Source: an uncultured Porphyromonadaceae bacterium
Lineage (GTDB): Bacteria; Bacteroidota; Bacteroidia; Bacteroidales; Muribaculaceae
Direction: 5' to 3'
DNA length: 24,163 nucleotides
NCBI GenBank assembly: GCA_900555165.1
Contig: USKE01000001.1
Coordinates: 1 to 24,163 of the forward strand
Both the position numbers and the translations under genes were made by a program. Every line of letters begins with the position of its first letter. The first letter of the stretch is position 1. The notes beneath the pieces were generated by a model that was not told the origin of the DNA, did not search any database, and was given only the letters and a program-made list of their open reading frames with translations. Shown here one piece after another: positions 7,775-14,981 of this stretch.

Positions 7775-8572
7775 TCAGAATTGTTTGTGTGCTATCTGGC
7801 GGTATGAAAGATAGAAGAGCACCACCGCGGCCACGAACGTGCAGCCCCCGATTACCAGCAGCAGAGGCTCGATGTTGAGGACATCCATGATTGACTCAGG
7901 TGTGGGCATTTCCATCTCGCGGCCTGCCAGACCATCCTCATAACCTTTGCGGAAGGCCCATATCATGCCGTAGATTCCGCCGAGGATGCTCAGGAAAATC
8001 TGGTAGCACACAATGGCGATGATGCTGTAGAACACGCGGTTGCGGTTTGCGCGCCAGATTATGTAGAACACCAGTGCCACCATGCTCAGGTTGTCGGCCA
8101 GGTTTACATAGAACTGATATGAGTGCGGCGAGCAGCGGGCGTAGATCATGTCGATCATAGGGCCGGTGGGGAGGTGGAGCACCGATGCCCTGAGCCACAT
8201 GGCCACCACAGGCAGCGCGTAGACCATAAGGGGTATGACTACAAGTATGTAGACCATCTGCACGAAGAACTTCTCGGCCGGGAGTGCCGGGAGCATACGC
8301 TCTACCGGCCTGGCGTCGCCGCCCGACGTGAGCGACAGCGGCCCCAGTGCGAACCAGTAGGGGAGGGCTGTGAAGACCAGCACGAACATGGCCTGGTCGA
8401 ACTTACCCTCGCAGGTGTGGATAAGCAATAGCGACGCAAGCACCAGCGATGCCATCGGGAAAATTATCATCTGTTTGCGCAGGCGCGGCAGGTAAAACCC
8501 GAAGAGGCGCCCTATGCGGTGCCAGCTCCAGCTGTCGCGGGACGTGGCTGATATATAGGCGGTCGTAGACAT
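7775..8572 (-). CDS. ABC-2-like membrane protein
   Basis: 265 residues, strongly hydrophobic. About six membrane segments are apparent: near residues 36-50 (MIIFPMASLVLASLLLI), 61-80, 107-128, 165-183, 189-208 and 238-258. The soluble loop between segments 2 and 3 holds ARPVERMLPALPAEKFFVQM, a feature of ABC-2 type membrane subunits in which a cytoplasmic coupling helix precedes a membrane span. It starts one base after the ABC ATPase stop, so the two almost certainly form one transporter with this protein as the permease. The substrate is not indicated; relatives in YtrA operons are linked to envelope stress or antibiotic response. Recognition is by topology and context. Confidence 0.8.
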   Translation of the reverse strand: MSTTAYISATSRDSWSWHRIGRLFGFYLPRLRKQMIIFPMASLVLASLLLIHTCEGKFDQAMFVLVFTALPYWFALGPLSLTSGGDARPVERMLPALPAEKFFVQMVYILVVIPLMVYALPVVAMWLRASVLHLPTGPMIDMIYARCSPHSYQFYVNLADNLSMVALVFYIIWRANRNRVFYSIIAIVCYQIFLSILGGIYGMIWAFRKGYEDGLAGREMEMPTPESIMDVLNIEPLLLVIGGCTFVAAVVLFYLSYRQIAHKQF

Positions 8573-8573
8573 G

Positions 8574-9413
8574 TCAGTTTTTGCTGAGTAAGTTGATTAT
8601 GGCGTCACGCGCCGGTGTGTACATTGCGTTGTAGAGCAGACGGAAGTCGGGCCGCGTGGGCTCGTCGCTATCGTTGGCGGCATATATGGCCTGGAACGCT
8701 CCGAGCGCCTGTTCCTGGTAAAGAGCGTCGGTGGCCGGGAACCGCGAGACGTCGAACGCCAGGCGTGAGGTAAGTTCGTCGGTCGTGGCGGCGATGAGGC
8801 ACCGGCCGCCTGAGATCATTGTCATGCCGTCAAACATGTTCTCGAGCTCGCTGATTGTGTGGGTCGACACTATCAGCGTCTGTTCGGGGCCGATGTTGCG
8901 GGCTATCATCTTGCACAGGCGGGCTTTCGACTGTATGTCGAGGGCATTCGTGGGCTCGTCGAGCAGCAGGTAGTCTACCCCGAGGGCCAGCACATATGCG
9001 AGCTGGGCTTTCTTGCGCGTGCCCAGCGACATGTTCTTGAAAGACTCGTCGCCCGACAGACCGAAGTCGGCCAGATTGCGCGTGAACATCTCGGGCGAGT
9101 ACCCGGGATAGAACGGGCTGTGCATTTCGGCGAATTTACGTATGGTCTTCGCCGGGAAGTTCATGTGATCCTCCAGAAGGAAGATGCGTGACATTACCGA
9201 CGGCAGCTCGGCTGCGACTGACTTGCCGTCGACCAGACACTCGCCGGAAGTGGGTGTGCGCAATCCGGCGATGATGTGCAGCAGCGTTGTCTTGCCTGCG
9301 CCGTTCTCACCTGCGAGCAGGTGGATTCCGGGCGGGATCGAGGCCGTGACGCCGTCAAGCGCCGGCCTCGTACCCTTCCGGTAGTGATATGTCAAGTTAT
9401 CAAGTGTAATCAT
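8574..9413 (-). CDS. ABC transporter ATP-binding protein
   Basis: 279 residues. Walker A is GENGAGKTT (residues 35-43) and Walker B with the catalytic Glu is YLLLDEPTNALD. The signature is the divergent MSLGTRKKAQLAY in place of LSGGQ, a form common in ABC-2 exporters. The His switch is STHTISELE. The C-terminal 70 residues beyond the nucleotide-binding domain are helical and not recognised. The ATG at 9413 is chosen because MITLDNLTYHYRKG gives the usual first strand; the frame stays open upstream through an unrelated leader. It is the first gene of the operon ATPase-permease-GntR, with a near-consensus promoter at 9489-9519. Confidence 0.94.
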   Translation of the reverse strand: MITLDNLTYHYRKGTRPALDGVTASIPPGIHLLAGENGAGKTTLLHIIAGLRTPTSGECLVDGKSVAAELPSVMSRIFLLEDHMNFPAKTIRKFAEMHSPFYPGYSPEMFTRNLADFGLSGDESFKNMSLGTRKKAQLAYVLALGVDYLLLDEPTNALDIQSKARLCKMIARNIGPEQTLIVSTHTISELENMFDGMTMISGGRCLIAATTDELTSRLAFDVSRFPATDALYQEQALGAFQAIYAANDSDEPTRPDFRLLYNAMYTPARDAIINLLSKN

Positions 9414-9475
9414 TGTTGTGATGATGAATGTCTGAAACAGAGGGGAAAACCTCGGCTTGTTGTGGTGTTGTAGTT

Positions 9476-9486
9476 GTGTACTACAC
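9476..9486. promoter_or_regulatory. Candidate GntR operator
   Basis: GTGTA-C-TACAC is a perfect 5+5 bp palindrome centred on 9481. It covers the predicted transcription start (about 9482) of the ATPase-permease-GntR operon. It lies inside a broader pair TGTAGT...ACTACA (9469-9485). GntR regulators favour GT-N-AC palindromes, so autoregulation is a reasonable inference. Confidence 0.5.
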
Positions 9487-9488
9487 CG

Positions 9489-9519
9489 CAAAGGTAGTTT
9501 TAACTTGCAAAACACCAAA
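9489..9519 (-). promoter_or_regulatory. Promoter of the ABC/GntR operon
   Basis: On the minus strand TTTG (9519-9516) is followed by 19 nt and TACCTTTG (9496-9489), matching the Bacteroidota consensus in both boxes. The predicted start is near 9482, giving a leader of about 68 nt. Confidence 0.75.
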
Positions 9520-9562
9520 ATCTTTAACAGTAATTAACTTTTGGGTGCGTTCCAGGGTCCGG

Positions 9563-10939
9563 TCAGGCAAAAAGGTGCCTGAAGGCCTCTTCCACTTTGG
9601 TGACTTCCACGACCTTTATGGCCAGCCGGGAGGTGTCTACGCCCTTCAGCGAATTGGCGGGGATGATTATGCTCTCCATGCCGAGTTTCTGGGCCTCGCG
9701 GATGCGTTGTTCCATGCGGGTGACGGGGCGTATCTCGCCCGAAAGGCCGATTTCTCCGGCCAGACATACCCCTCGAGGTATCGCCATGTCGACATTGCTT
9801 GACAATATCGCCGCTGTTACGGCAAGGTCTATGGCCGGGTCGGCGACTTTCAGGCCGCCGGCTATGTTGAGGAATACATCCTTCTGTGCCAGCTTGAAAC
9901 CCACACGTTTCTCAAGCACGGCCAGTAGCATGTTCATACGTTTTGAGTCGAATCCGGTTACCGAACGCTGGGGTGTGCCGTAAGCGGCGGTGCTGACAAG
10001 CGCCTGGGTCTCGACCAGAAACGGCCGGGCACCCTCGATGGTCACACCGATTGCGCACCCCGACAGGTTCTCGTCCCCCTGCTGCGATATCAGCATCTCC
10101 GAGGGGTTGGTGACCTCGCGCAGACCGCGCTGGCACATTTCGTAAATGCCGAGTTCCGAGGTGTTGCCGAAACGGTTCTTGATGGCGCGCAGTATGCGGT
10201 ACATGTACTGGCGGTCGCCCTCGAACTGCAGCACAGCGTCGACGATGTGCTCAAGCACCTTGGGGCCTGCGATCGAGCCCTCTTTGTTTATGTGTCCGAT
10301 AAGCAGTACGGGCACGCCTGATTCCTTGGCGAACCGCAGAAGGCGTGTGGCGCACTCGCGCACCTGGCTCACCGAACCGGCGCCCGATTCGATGGTGTCG
10401 GTGGCTATGGTCTGTATCGAGTCGACAACCAGCAGTTCGGGTTTCACGGTCTCGATATGGTTCATTATGGCCTCAAGCGAGGTTTCGGTGACGATGTAGC
10501 AATTGTCGCTCACGCGGCCGATGCGGTCGGCGCGCATGCGTATCTGCACGGCGCTCTCCTCGCCCGAGACATAAAGTATGCGGCGCGAGCGTATGGCCAG
10601 TATGTTCTGCAGCACGAGCGTCGACTTGCCTATGCCCGGCTCGCCACCCACGAGCACCATTGAGCCGGGCACCAGGCCGCCGCCGAGCACCCGGTTCAGT
10701 TCGTCAGAGGGCATCTGTATGCGCGGGTCGTCAGATGTTTCGATTTCCGAGACTTTCTGCACGCGGCTGGCCGGGGTGAGGCCGCGATGTTTCTCGACCT
10801 TTGTGGCCGAGGTGACCGTTACGCGCTCCTCGACCATTGTGTTCCAGGCGCCGCACGAGGGGCAGCGCCCTTCCCATTTCGGCGAGTCGGCTCCGCACTC
10901 AGAGCAGAACCACACTGATTTCTGTTTTGCCTTTGCCAT
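9563..10939 (-). CDS. radA: DNA repair protein RadA
   Basis: 458 residues, the normal length. Order of domains: a four-cysteine zinc finger (C12, C15, C26, C29; CSECGADSPKW and RCPSCGAW), a RecA-like ATPase with Walker A GEPGIGKST (99-107) and Walker B ELLVVDSIQT, the RadA-specific KNRFG motif (254-258), and a Lon-protease-like C-terminal domain containing TAAILSSN and GEIGLSGEIRPV. RadA drives branch migration of recombination intermediates as a DnaB-like hexamer. I chose the ATG at 10939; a TTG three codons upstream is possible but unneeded. It begins 18 nt after the TrmH-family gene on the same strand, so the two are probably one operon. Confidence 0.97.
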   Translation of the reverse strand: MAKAKQKSVWFCSECGADSPKWEGRCPSCGAWNTMVEERVTVTSATKVEKHRGLTPASRVQKVSEIETSDDPRIQMPSDELNRVLGGGLVPGSMVLVGGEPGIGKSTLVLQNILAIRSRRILYVSGEESAVQIRMRADRIGRVSDNCYIVTETSLEAIMNHIETVKPELLVVDSIQTIATDTIESGAGSVSQVRECATRLLRFAKESGVPVLLIGHINKEGSIAGPKVLEHIVDAVLQFEGDRQYMYRILRAIKNRFGNTSELGIYEMCQRGLREVTNPSEMLISQQGDENLSGCAIGVTIEGARPFLVETQALVSTAAYGTPQRSVTGFDSKRMNMLLAVLEKRVGFKLAQKDVFLNIAGGLKVADPAIDLAVTAAILSSNVDMAIPRGVCLAGEIGLSGEIRPVTRMEQRIREAQKLGMESIIIPANSLKGVDTSRLAIKVVEVTKVEEAFRHLFA

Positions 10940-10957
10940 AGTATTCAAGAATAAGGT

Positions 10958-11749
10958 TTATTGAAGTGTGAGCCGGCGGCGGAACTCGGCGGCGGTGATA
11001 GCGGTGGCCACGCCCACGTTAAGAGACTCTACGGTCTGCGCGCCGGGGGGATAGGGGGGTATAAGCAATTTATGCGTACATAGGGCGGCTATTTCCGGCG
11101 AGATGCCGTTACCCTCGTTTCCCATCACGATTATGCCCCCGGGGGTGAGAGGGGCGCGGTAGATGTCGGTGCCGTCGAGGAACGTGCCGTAGACCGGGGT
11201 ACCGGCGTCAGACGCTCGGCCGATTGCCCGGTCGAGATCGGTGTAAACAACCTGCACACGCGCTATGGCCCCCATGGTTGACTGTATGGCTTTGGGGCTG
11301 TATATGTCGGCTGTATCGGGCGACGCCCATATCTTGGCGATGCCGAACCAGTCGGCCAGCCTGATTATGGTGCCGATGTTGCCCGGGTCCTGTATGTGGT
11401 CGAGAGCCAGAATAAGCTCACCGGGACGCGCCGTCAGGGCGTCGGCGTCCGGTTCGGGCATAGCGAATACACCGATGACCCCCTGCGGGGTGGCTGAGAC
11501 AGCCATGCGCTCGATCTCGTCGGCTTTGGCCGTGAAAACCTTTCCGGCAACAGTGGAGGGGAGGGCGCGCCGGTTTTCGTCGAGCCAAGCCGATGTGGCT
11601 ATGAGTCTGAGGCAGCGCACGATGGCGAGTGCCTCAAGTACGCCCCGCGTGCCCTCGATAGTGAAAAGACGGGCCGCGCGGCGGTTGCGCGCCGATTTCA
11701 GCGCCGCGGTCTCTTTGCGCATCGCGGCTGTGAGTCGTAGTGTCTCCAT
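10958..11749 (-). CDS. TrmH/SpoU-family RNA 2'-O-methyltransferase
   Basis: 263 residues from the first ATG. An N-terminal substrate-binding domain (LFTIEGTRGVLEAL near residue 28) is followed by the SPOUT knot motifs: LALDHIQDPGNIGTIIRLADWFG (motif 1, Asn and Arg for catalysis), GGIIVMGNEGNGIS (motif 2) and LLIPPYPPGAQTVESLNVGVATAI (motif 3), which form the SAM-binding trefoil knot. It methylates a ribose in rRNA or tRNA; the target cannot be told. Start is unsure: a TAATTTTG box at 11754-11761 would place the transcript start near 11747, inside this ATG, so Met10 (11722) could be the true start. The gene is divergent from rnpB, 58 nt away, and probably shares an operon with radA. Confidence 0.92.
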   Translation of the reverse strand: METLRLTAAMRKETAALKSARNRRAARLFTIEGTRGVLEALAIVRCLRLIATSAWLDENRRALPSTVAGKVFTAKADEIERMAVSATPQGVIGVFAMPEPDADALTARPGELILALDHIQDPGNIGTIIRLADWFGIAKIWASPDTADIYSPKAIQSTMGAIARVQVVYTDLDRAIGRASDAGTPVYGTFLDGTDIYRAPLTPGGIIVMGNEGNGISPEIAALCTHKLLIPPYPPGAQTVESLNVGVATAITAAEFRRRLTLQ

Positions 11750-11793
11750 GCAACAAAATTACAAAATATCCCTCATTTTCGGTGCAAAATGAG

Positions 11794-11801
11794 TAACTTT
11801 G
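11794..11801 (+). promoter_or_regulatory. Promoter box of rnpB
   Basis: TAACTTTG at 11794-11801 predicts a start at 11808, which is exactly where the P1 helix of RNase P RNA begins. The upstream -33 element is not clear. Confidence 0.65.
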
Positions 11802-11807
11802 TGGCCT

Positions 11808-12230
11808 GATTGCAGTCAGACGGTCTGTCGCCGGTTCCCCCTTGTGGCGGGGCCGGAGGAAAGTCCGGGCAACACAGAGCACCATCCTTTTTAACGGAAA
11901 GCCGCGGGCGACCGCAGAGACAACGTGACAGAAAACAACCGCCGCCCACTGTGGGCGGTAAGGGTGAAAAGGCGGGGTAAGAGCCCACCGGGCGCCACCG
12001 CGAGATGGCGTGCCGCACGTCTGATGGGTTGCAAGGTCAAGTATACCGGCATCTAAGAGCTGCTCGTTCATTGCCGGGGGGTAGACTGCTGTCGGGCACA
12101 GCCCCGATTAGCGACCGTGGCAACACGGCGTAGAGATAAATGACAGACCGGCGTCCGGCCAAAGCGCCTCACGTGTGGGGCATCGCCGCCGGAACGACCG
12201 ACATAACCCGGCTTACAGTCTGACTGCATC
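11808..12230 (+). ncRNA. rnpB: RNase P RNA (bacterial type A)
   Basis: The conserved CR-I block GGAGGAAAGTCCGGGC is present near 11851-11866, and the 3' conserved blocks AGAGATAAATGACAG near 12132-12146 and ACCCGGCTTACAG near 12205-12217. The ends pair: GATTGCAGTCAGAC (11808-11821) with GTCTGACTGCATC (12218-12230), apart from one bulged T, forming P1. Length about 423 nt. It is the catalytic RNA that trims tRNA 5' leaders. A promoter box sits exactly one start-site distance upstream and an intrinsic terminator follows. The minus-strand frame through it is a shadow. Confidence 0.95.
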
Positions 12231-12241
12231 ACCTTATCGCG

Positions 12242-12285
12242 GCGCCGCGACCCTGCTGAGGGTCACGGCGCTGTTTCTTTTATTC
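12242..12285 (+). terminator. Intrinsic terminator of rnpB
   Basis: GCGCCG-C-GACCCT (12242-12254) pairs with AGGGTC-A-CGGCGC (12259-12271) across a GCTG loop with one mismatch, then TGTTTCTTTTATTC. Confidence 0.85.
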
Positions 12286-12381
12286 TGTGGGACCGTAAAG
12301 CGATGTTTTGTGCAAACTGTAATCTCACAGCAAGTTAAATTTTGATTAATAAAATTTAACACAATATTTTCGGCTATATGC

Positions 12382-12412
12382 TTGCGTGGTTTGTGCAAAA
12401 TCCCTACCTTTG
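12382..12412 (+). promoter_or_regulatory. Promoter of the tRNA-fMet gene
   Basis: TTG at 12382-12384, 20 nt, then TACCTTTG at 12405-12412. The predicted start is near 12419, giving a 19-nt 5' leader for RNase P to remove. Confidence 0.7.
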
Positions 12413-12437
12413 CACTCGTCAAATGAGACAGATACAT

Positions 12438-12512
<75 letters not shown>

Positions 12513-12517
12513 AGCCA

Positions 12518-12560
12518 ATCAGACCCCAAGCGGCATTTCCGCGAGGGGTCTGATGCTTTT
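12518..12560 (+). terminator. Terminator after tRNA-fMet
   Basis: ATCAGACCCC (12518-12527) pairs with GGGGTCTGAT (12545-12554), with an inner GCGG-CATTT-CCGC stem, followed by GCTTTTTG. Confidence 0.85.
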
Positions 12561-12567
12561 TGTGGCA

Positions 12568-12691
12568 ATGTGTTTTATGTGGCGTATGTGATTTATGTGA
12601 CTTATGTAACTTATGTGACGTATGTGCTTTGGTGCAGGCGTTACATAAATTACATAAGTCACATAAATCACATACGCCACATACGTTACAT
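12568..12691. repeat. 9-bp tandem repeats arranged as a long inverted repeat
   Basis: The left half (12568-12630) is seven 9-mers of the form ATGTgacTT. The right half (12638-12691) is six 9-mers of the complementary form AAgtcACAT. The order of variants is mirrored, so 12577-12620 pairs with 12639-12682 over about 44 bp with two mismatches and an 18-nt loop. It lies between the tRNA terminator and the stop of the next gene. It has no start codon with a useful frame and reads as non-coding. Confidence 0.9.
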
Positions 12692-12712
12692 TAATCTCAG
12701 TATCATGCCGGG

Positions 12713-12949
12713 TCAGGCGTTGGCGTAAGAGAGCACGGTGGGGCTTTCCACGTCCACGCCGAATTCGCGGGCGCGCTCAAGGATGGCGCGGGCCAGGCGC
12801 GGTTTCAGGTCTTCGGGGCAATAACGGAAATATGCTTCAGCTGCACGCACGTGTGCGGCATCGGGCATGGGGTATTCACGGCGTTCGGGGAGTCCGTAGA
12901 CGCTGTCGGGCAGTTCTTTCTTTTCTTCGTAGCTGAGTCGGTCATTCAT
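12713..12949 (-). CDS. Small DUF6582-like protein
   Basis: 78 residues from the ATG at 12949. The core KKELPDSVYGLPERREYPMPD (about residues 10-30), then HVRAAEAYFRYCPEDLKPRLARAI and a C-terminal FGVDVE, follows the short pattern LPds.fGLPe.rkYPi.d..Hvr.A seen in DUF6582-type domains, often found in or near phage head proteins and as stand-alone small proteins. No signal peptide, cysteine site or membrane segment. The ATG at 12949 is chosen over an upstream in-frame extension to 13063, which runs into the terminator hairpin of the nhaD gene and has no family support. Its function is unknown. No other phage gene is nearby. Confidence 0.7.
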   Translation of the reverse strand: MNDRLSYEEKKELPDSVYGLPERREYPMPDAAHVRAAEAYFRYCPEDLKPRLARAILERAREFGVDVESPTVLSYANA

Positions 12950-13050
12950 GATTATTTGTCTTTTGGGTGAATATGCAATAGTCAGAGTATTTTTATGCAA
13001 TGCGTCGCCGGGAGTAAACGCTCCGGAGTGGCGGCCACTCAGACACTCTA

Positions 13051-13100
13051 TAAAATAAAACATCCCCGCGCCGGAATGGTTTCCTTCGGCACGGGGATGT
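13051..13100 (-). terminator. Intrinsic terminator of the nhaD-like gene
   Basis: On the minus strand ACATCCCCGTGCCG (13100-13087) pairs with CGGCGCGGGGATGT (13073-13060), 14 bp with one G-U, followed by TTTATTTTAT. Confidence 0.88.
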
Positions 13101-13125
13101 CTTGCGGTCAGATGACCGTTATGTG

Positions 13126-14463
13126 TCAGATTTCAAGCACGAGCGTCTCAAGCCAGATCGTTGCCATGCCTGCCAGATAGCCTGCGAACGCAAGCAGGGT
13201 GATGCGCTTGAGGTACCAGGTGAACGATATCTTCTCGATGCCCATGGCCACGACACCTGCGGCAGAGCCGATTATGAGCAGCGAGCCGCCCACGCCGGCG
13301 CAGAAGGTGAGAAGGTGCCAGAACAGACCGTCCTCGACGAAGAGCATGGCGTATGCCGGGTCGGCTGTCATGGCGGCGGTGGCCTCGGTCATCACGGGAT
13401 ACATGTTCATGCAGGCGGCAACCAGCGGAACGTTGTCGATTATCGAAGAAAGCACGCCGATGATGCCGTTGATCATGTACGGTTCGTGAATGTTGTCGTT
13501 AAGCCAGGTGGCGAGTTCCTTGAGGATACCTGCCTGTGACAGAGAGGCGACGGCCAGGAGGATGCCCAGGAAGAAGAGTATGGTCGACATGTCTATGGAG
13601 CGTACTACCTGCGAGATGCGTCCCTCGATTTTGCCGTCGAGGTCATATTTGCGCACTATAAGTTCAGTGAGCAGCCACAGGAAACCGAGCGACAGCAGGA
13701 TGCCCATGTAGGGTGGCAGATGCGTGATTGACTTGAACACCGGCACGAACAGCAGACCGGCCACGCCGCAGATGAGAATGGTGACCGACACGCGCGGGTG
13801 GTGTGCCGAGAGGACGTAACCCACGCGCTGGTCTGATTCATTGAGCTGTTCCACAGGTTCTGACTTGATGAACCGGGTGGCTATCCATGTGGGGATGGCC
13901 ACGGCCACTACCGAGGGCAACAGCAGGTTGACGATCAGGTCGACCGAGCTTACGTAATTCTTCATCCACAGCATGATGGTGGTGATGTCGCCGATCGGCG
14001 ACCAGGCACCTCCCGCATTCGCTGCCAGGACAATAACGCACGCGAACATCCAGCGTTCCTTCTGGTCGCTGAGCATGCGCCTGAGCATCATCACCATGAT
14101 GATGGTGGTGGTCATGTTGTCGAGGATACTTGACAGAAAGAAGGCCACCAGGGCGAGCACCCACATCAGGCCGCGCTTGTTTTTGGCCTGTATGCGCCTG
14201 ACAATGATGCCGAAACCGCCATAGCGGTCAATGAGTTCCACAATGGTCATGGCGCCTATCAGGAACACTACGATCTCGCAGGTGTCGCCCAGGGCCACAA
14301 TCATGTCTTCTGATAAGTTGGGGTCGTGGCCTGCCATGGCGTAAACGGCCCAGAGGATGCCGCACAACATAAGTGCGAACGTGGCTTTGTTGATGTGAAA
14401 AACGTGTTCGAGGGCTATGCCGATATAGCCAATGACGAACAGCACGATCATCGTCGCGATCAT
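13126..14463 (-). CDS. nhaD: NhaD-type sodium/proton antiporter
   Basis: 445 residues, about 11-12 membrane segments starting at residue 4. Diagnostic motifs are SSILDNMTTTIIMVMMLRRML (about residues 117-137) and the AANAGGAWSPIGDITTIMLW stretch (about residues 155-175), which hold the conserved Asp and Ser/Thr residues of NhaD in the ion transporter superfamily. A second SSIIDNVPLVAACMNMYP copy in the C-terminal half shows the inverted repeat architecture of the family. It exchanges sodium for protons at the inner membrane. I chose the ATG at 14463 because the first helix starts immediately after; the frame runs upstream into unrelated sequence. A promoter box at 14585-14592 leaves a leader of about 115 nt. 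Confidence 0.93.
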   Translation of the reverse strand: MIATMIVLFVIGYIGIALEHVFHINKATFALMLCGILWAVYAMAGHDPNLSEDMIVALGDTCEIVVFLIGAMTIVELIDRYGGFGIIVRRIQAKNKRGLMWVLALVAFFLSSILDNMTTTIIMVMMLRRMLSDQKERWMFACVIVLAANAGGAWSPIGDITTIMLWMKNYVSSVDLIVNLLLPSVVAVAIPTWIATRFIKSEPVEQLNESDQRVGYVLSAHHPRVSVTILICGVAGLLFVPVFKSITHLPPYMGILLSLGFLWLLTELIVRKYDLDGKIEGRISQVVRSIDMSTILFFLGILLAVASLSQAGILKELATWLNDNIHEPYMINGIIGVLSSIIDNVPLVAACMNMYPVMTEATAAMTADPAYAMLFVEDGLFWHLLTFCAGVGGSLLIIGSAAGVVAMGIEKISFTWYLKRITLLAFAGYLAGMATIWLETLVLEI

Positions 14464-14584
14464 GTCTTTGTGATGGGAATAATTGGTTGGGTAAAAGGAT
14501 ATTATCTGCCTTTCAAATATGCAGCCCCCACCGGTTGCCGAGTGCTCGGACGCCCCTGGCGGTCGGGTCGGAATCAAGGCAATG

Positions 14585-14592
14585 CAAAGCTA
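14585..14592 (-). promoter_or_regulatory. Promoter box for the nhaD-like gene
   Basis: On the minus strand this reads TAGCTTTG, matching TAnnTTTG, with a predicted start near 14578. The -33 element is not clear. The leader contains a small CCGAG/CTCGG hairpin near 14541-14552. Confidence 0.55.
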
Positions 14593-14768
14593 CTGAATAA
14601 TTAACGAAAAAAATCCATAATTAGACCTTTTGGCGCATTTTCAGACCTTAATGCCAACTTTGTCAATCTGACTGTGCGCAAGCGCCCCCTCGCGGAGGCC
14701 GCGAACAAGGTCTATGGAATTATAACGTTAATTATTGTTAAAGTCGGTATAATCTATAAAATTTGATG

Positions 14769-14776
14769 TATATTTG
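14769..14776 (+). promoter_or_regulatory. Promoter box for a structured RNA
   Basis: TATATTTG matches TAnnTTTG and predicts a start near 14783. The sequence upstream is AT-rich without a clear TTTG at 19-20 nt. Confidence 0.55.
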
Positions 14777-14782
14777 CACCGC

Positions 14783-14960
14783 GAATCAGAAATTTTTAGA
14801 GCCCTTTTAAAAATTCAGATTTGCGGGAACAAGGCCTTGCCGATGCAAGCGGCGCCATGTTCTGAACGCTTTGCCAACCTTTCGCCGCCACGGCGACGAT
14901 GAGGATCCACGGGGTCCGCCGGCAAAGACATTTTCCTTCGGGACTTGCAAGTCTATTTGG
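14783..14960 (+). ncRNA. Candidate structured RNA, class unknown
   Basis: No protein frame fits. Four nested or adjacent helices can be read directly: AATC/GATT-type AU-rich hairpin (14784-14821); GGAACA/TGTTCT (14826-14831 with 14858-14863) enclosing TTGC-CGAT-GCAA; a three-way junction closed by CTTTGCC/GGCAAAG (14869-14875 with 14921-14927) that contains CGCCG-CCA-CGGCG and GGATC-CACGG-GGTCC; and GACTT-GC-AAGTC (14942-14953). An alternative closing stem pairs 14784-14793 with 14955-14966, a 6S-like end-to-end topology. Length about 180 nt would suit 6S RNA, but I cannot place the 6S core. The 3' end is uncertain; the RNA may instead run through to the terminator at 15012-15051. Confidence 0.6.
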
Positions 14961-14975
14961 ACGATTTTATATTTG
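14946..14975 (+). promoter_or_regulatory. Possible promoter for a second small RNA
   Basis: TTG at 14946-14948, 19 nt, then TATATTTG at 14968-14975; predicted start near 14982, one base before a perfect hairpin. If the larger RNA reads through, this box could be incidental. Confidence 0.5.
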
Positions 14976-14981
14976 CAGTGA

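Noticed and set aside
9414..9482. Leader of the ABC operon considered as a riboswitch
   Set aside because: At about 68 nt it is short and shows only the operator-like palindrome and no multi-helix fold.
12568..12691. Regular repeats considered as a CRISPR array
   Set aside because: Units are 9 bp without spacers and the two halves are inverted; no cas genes are near.
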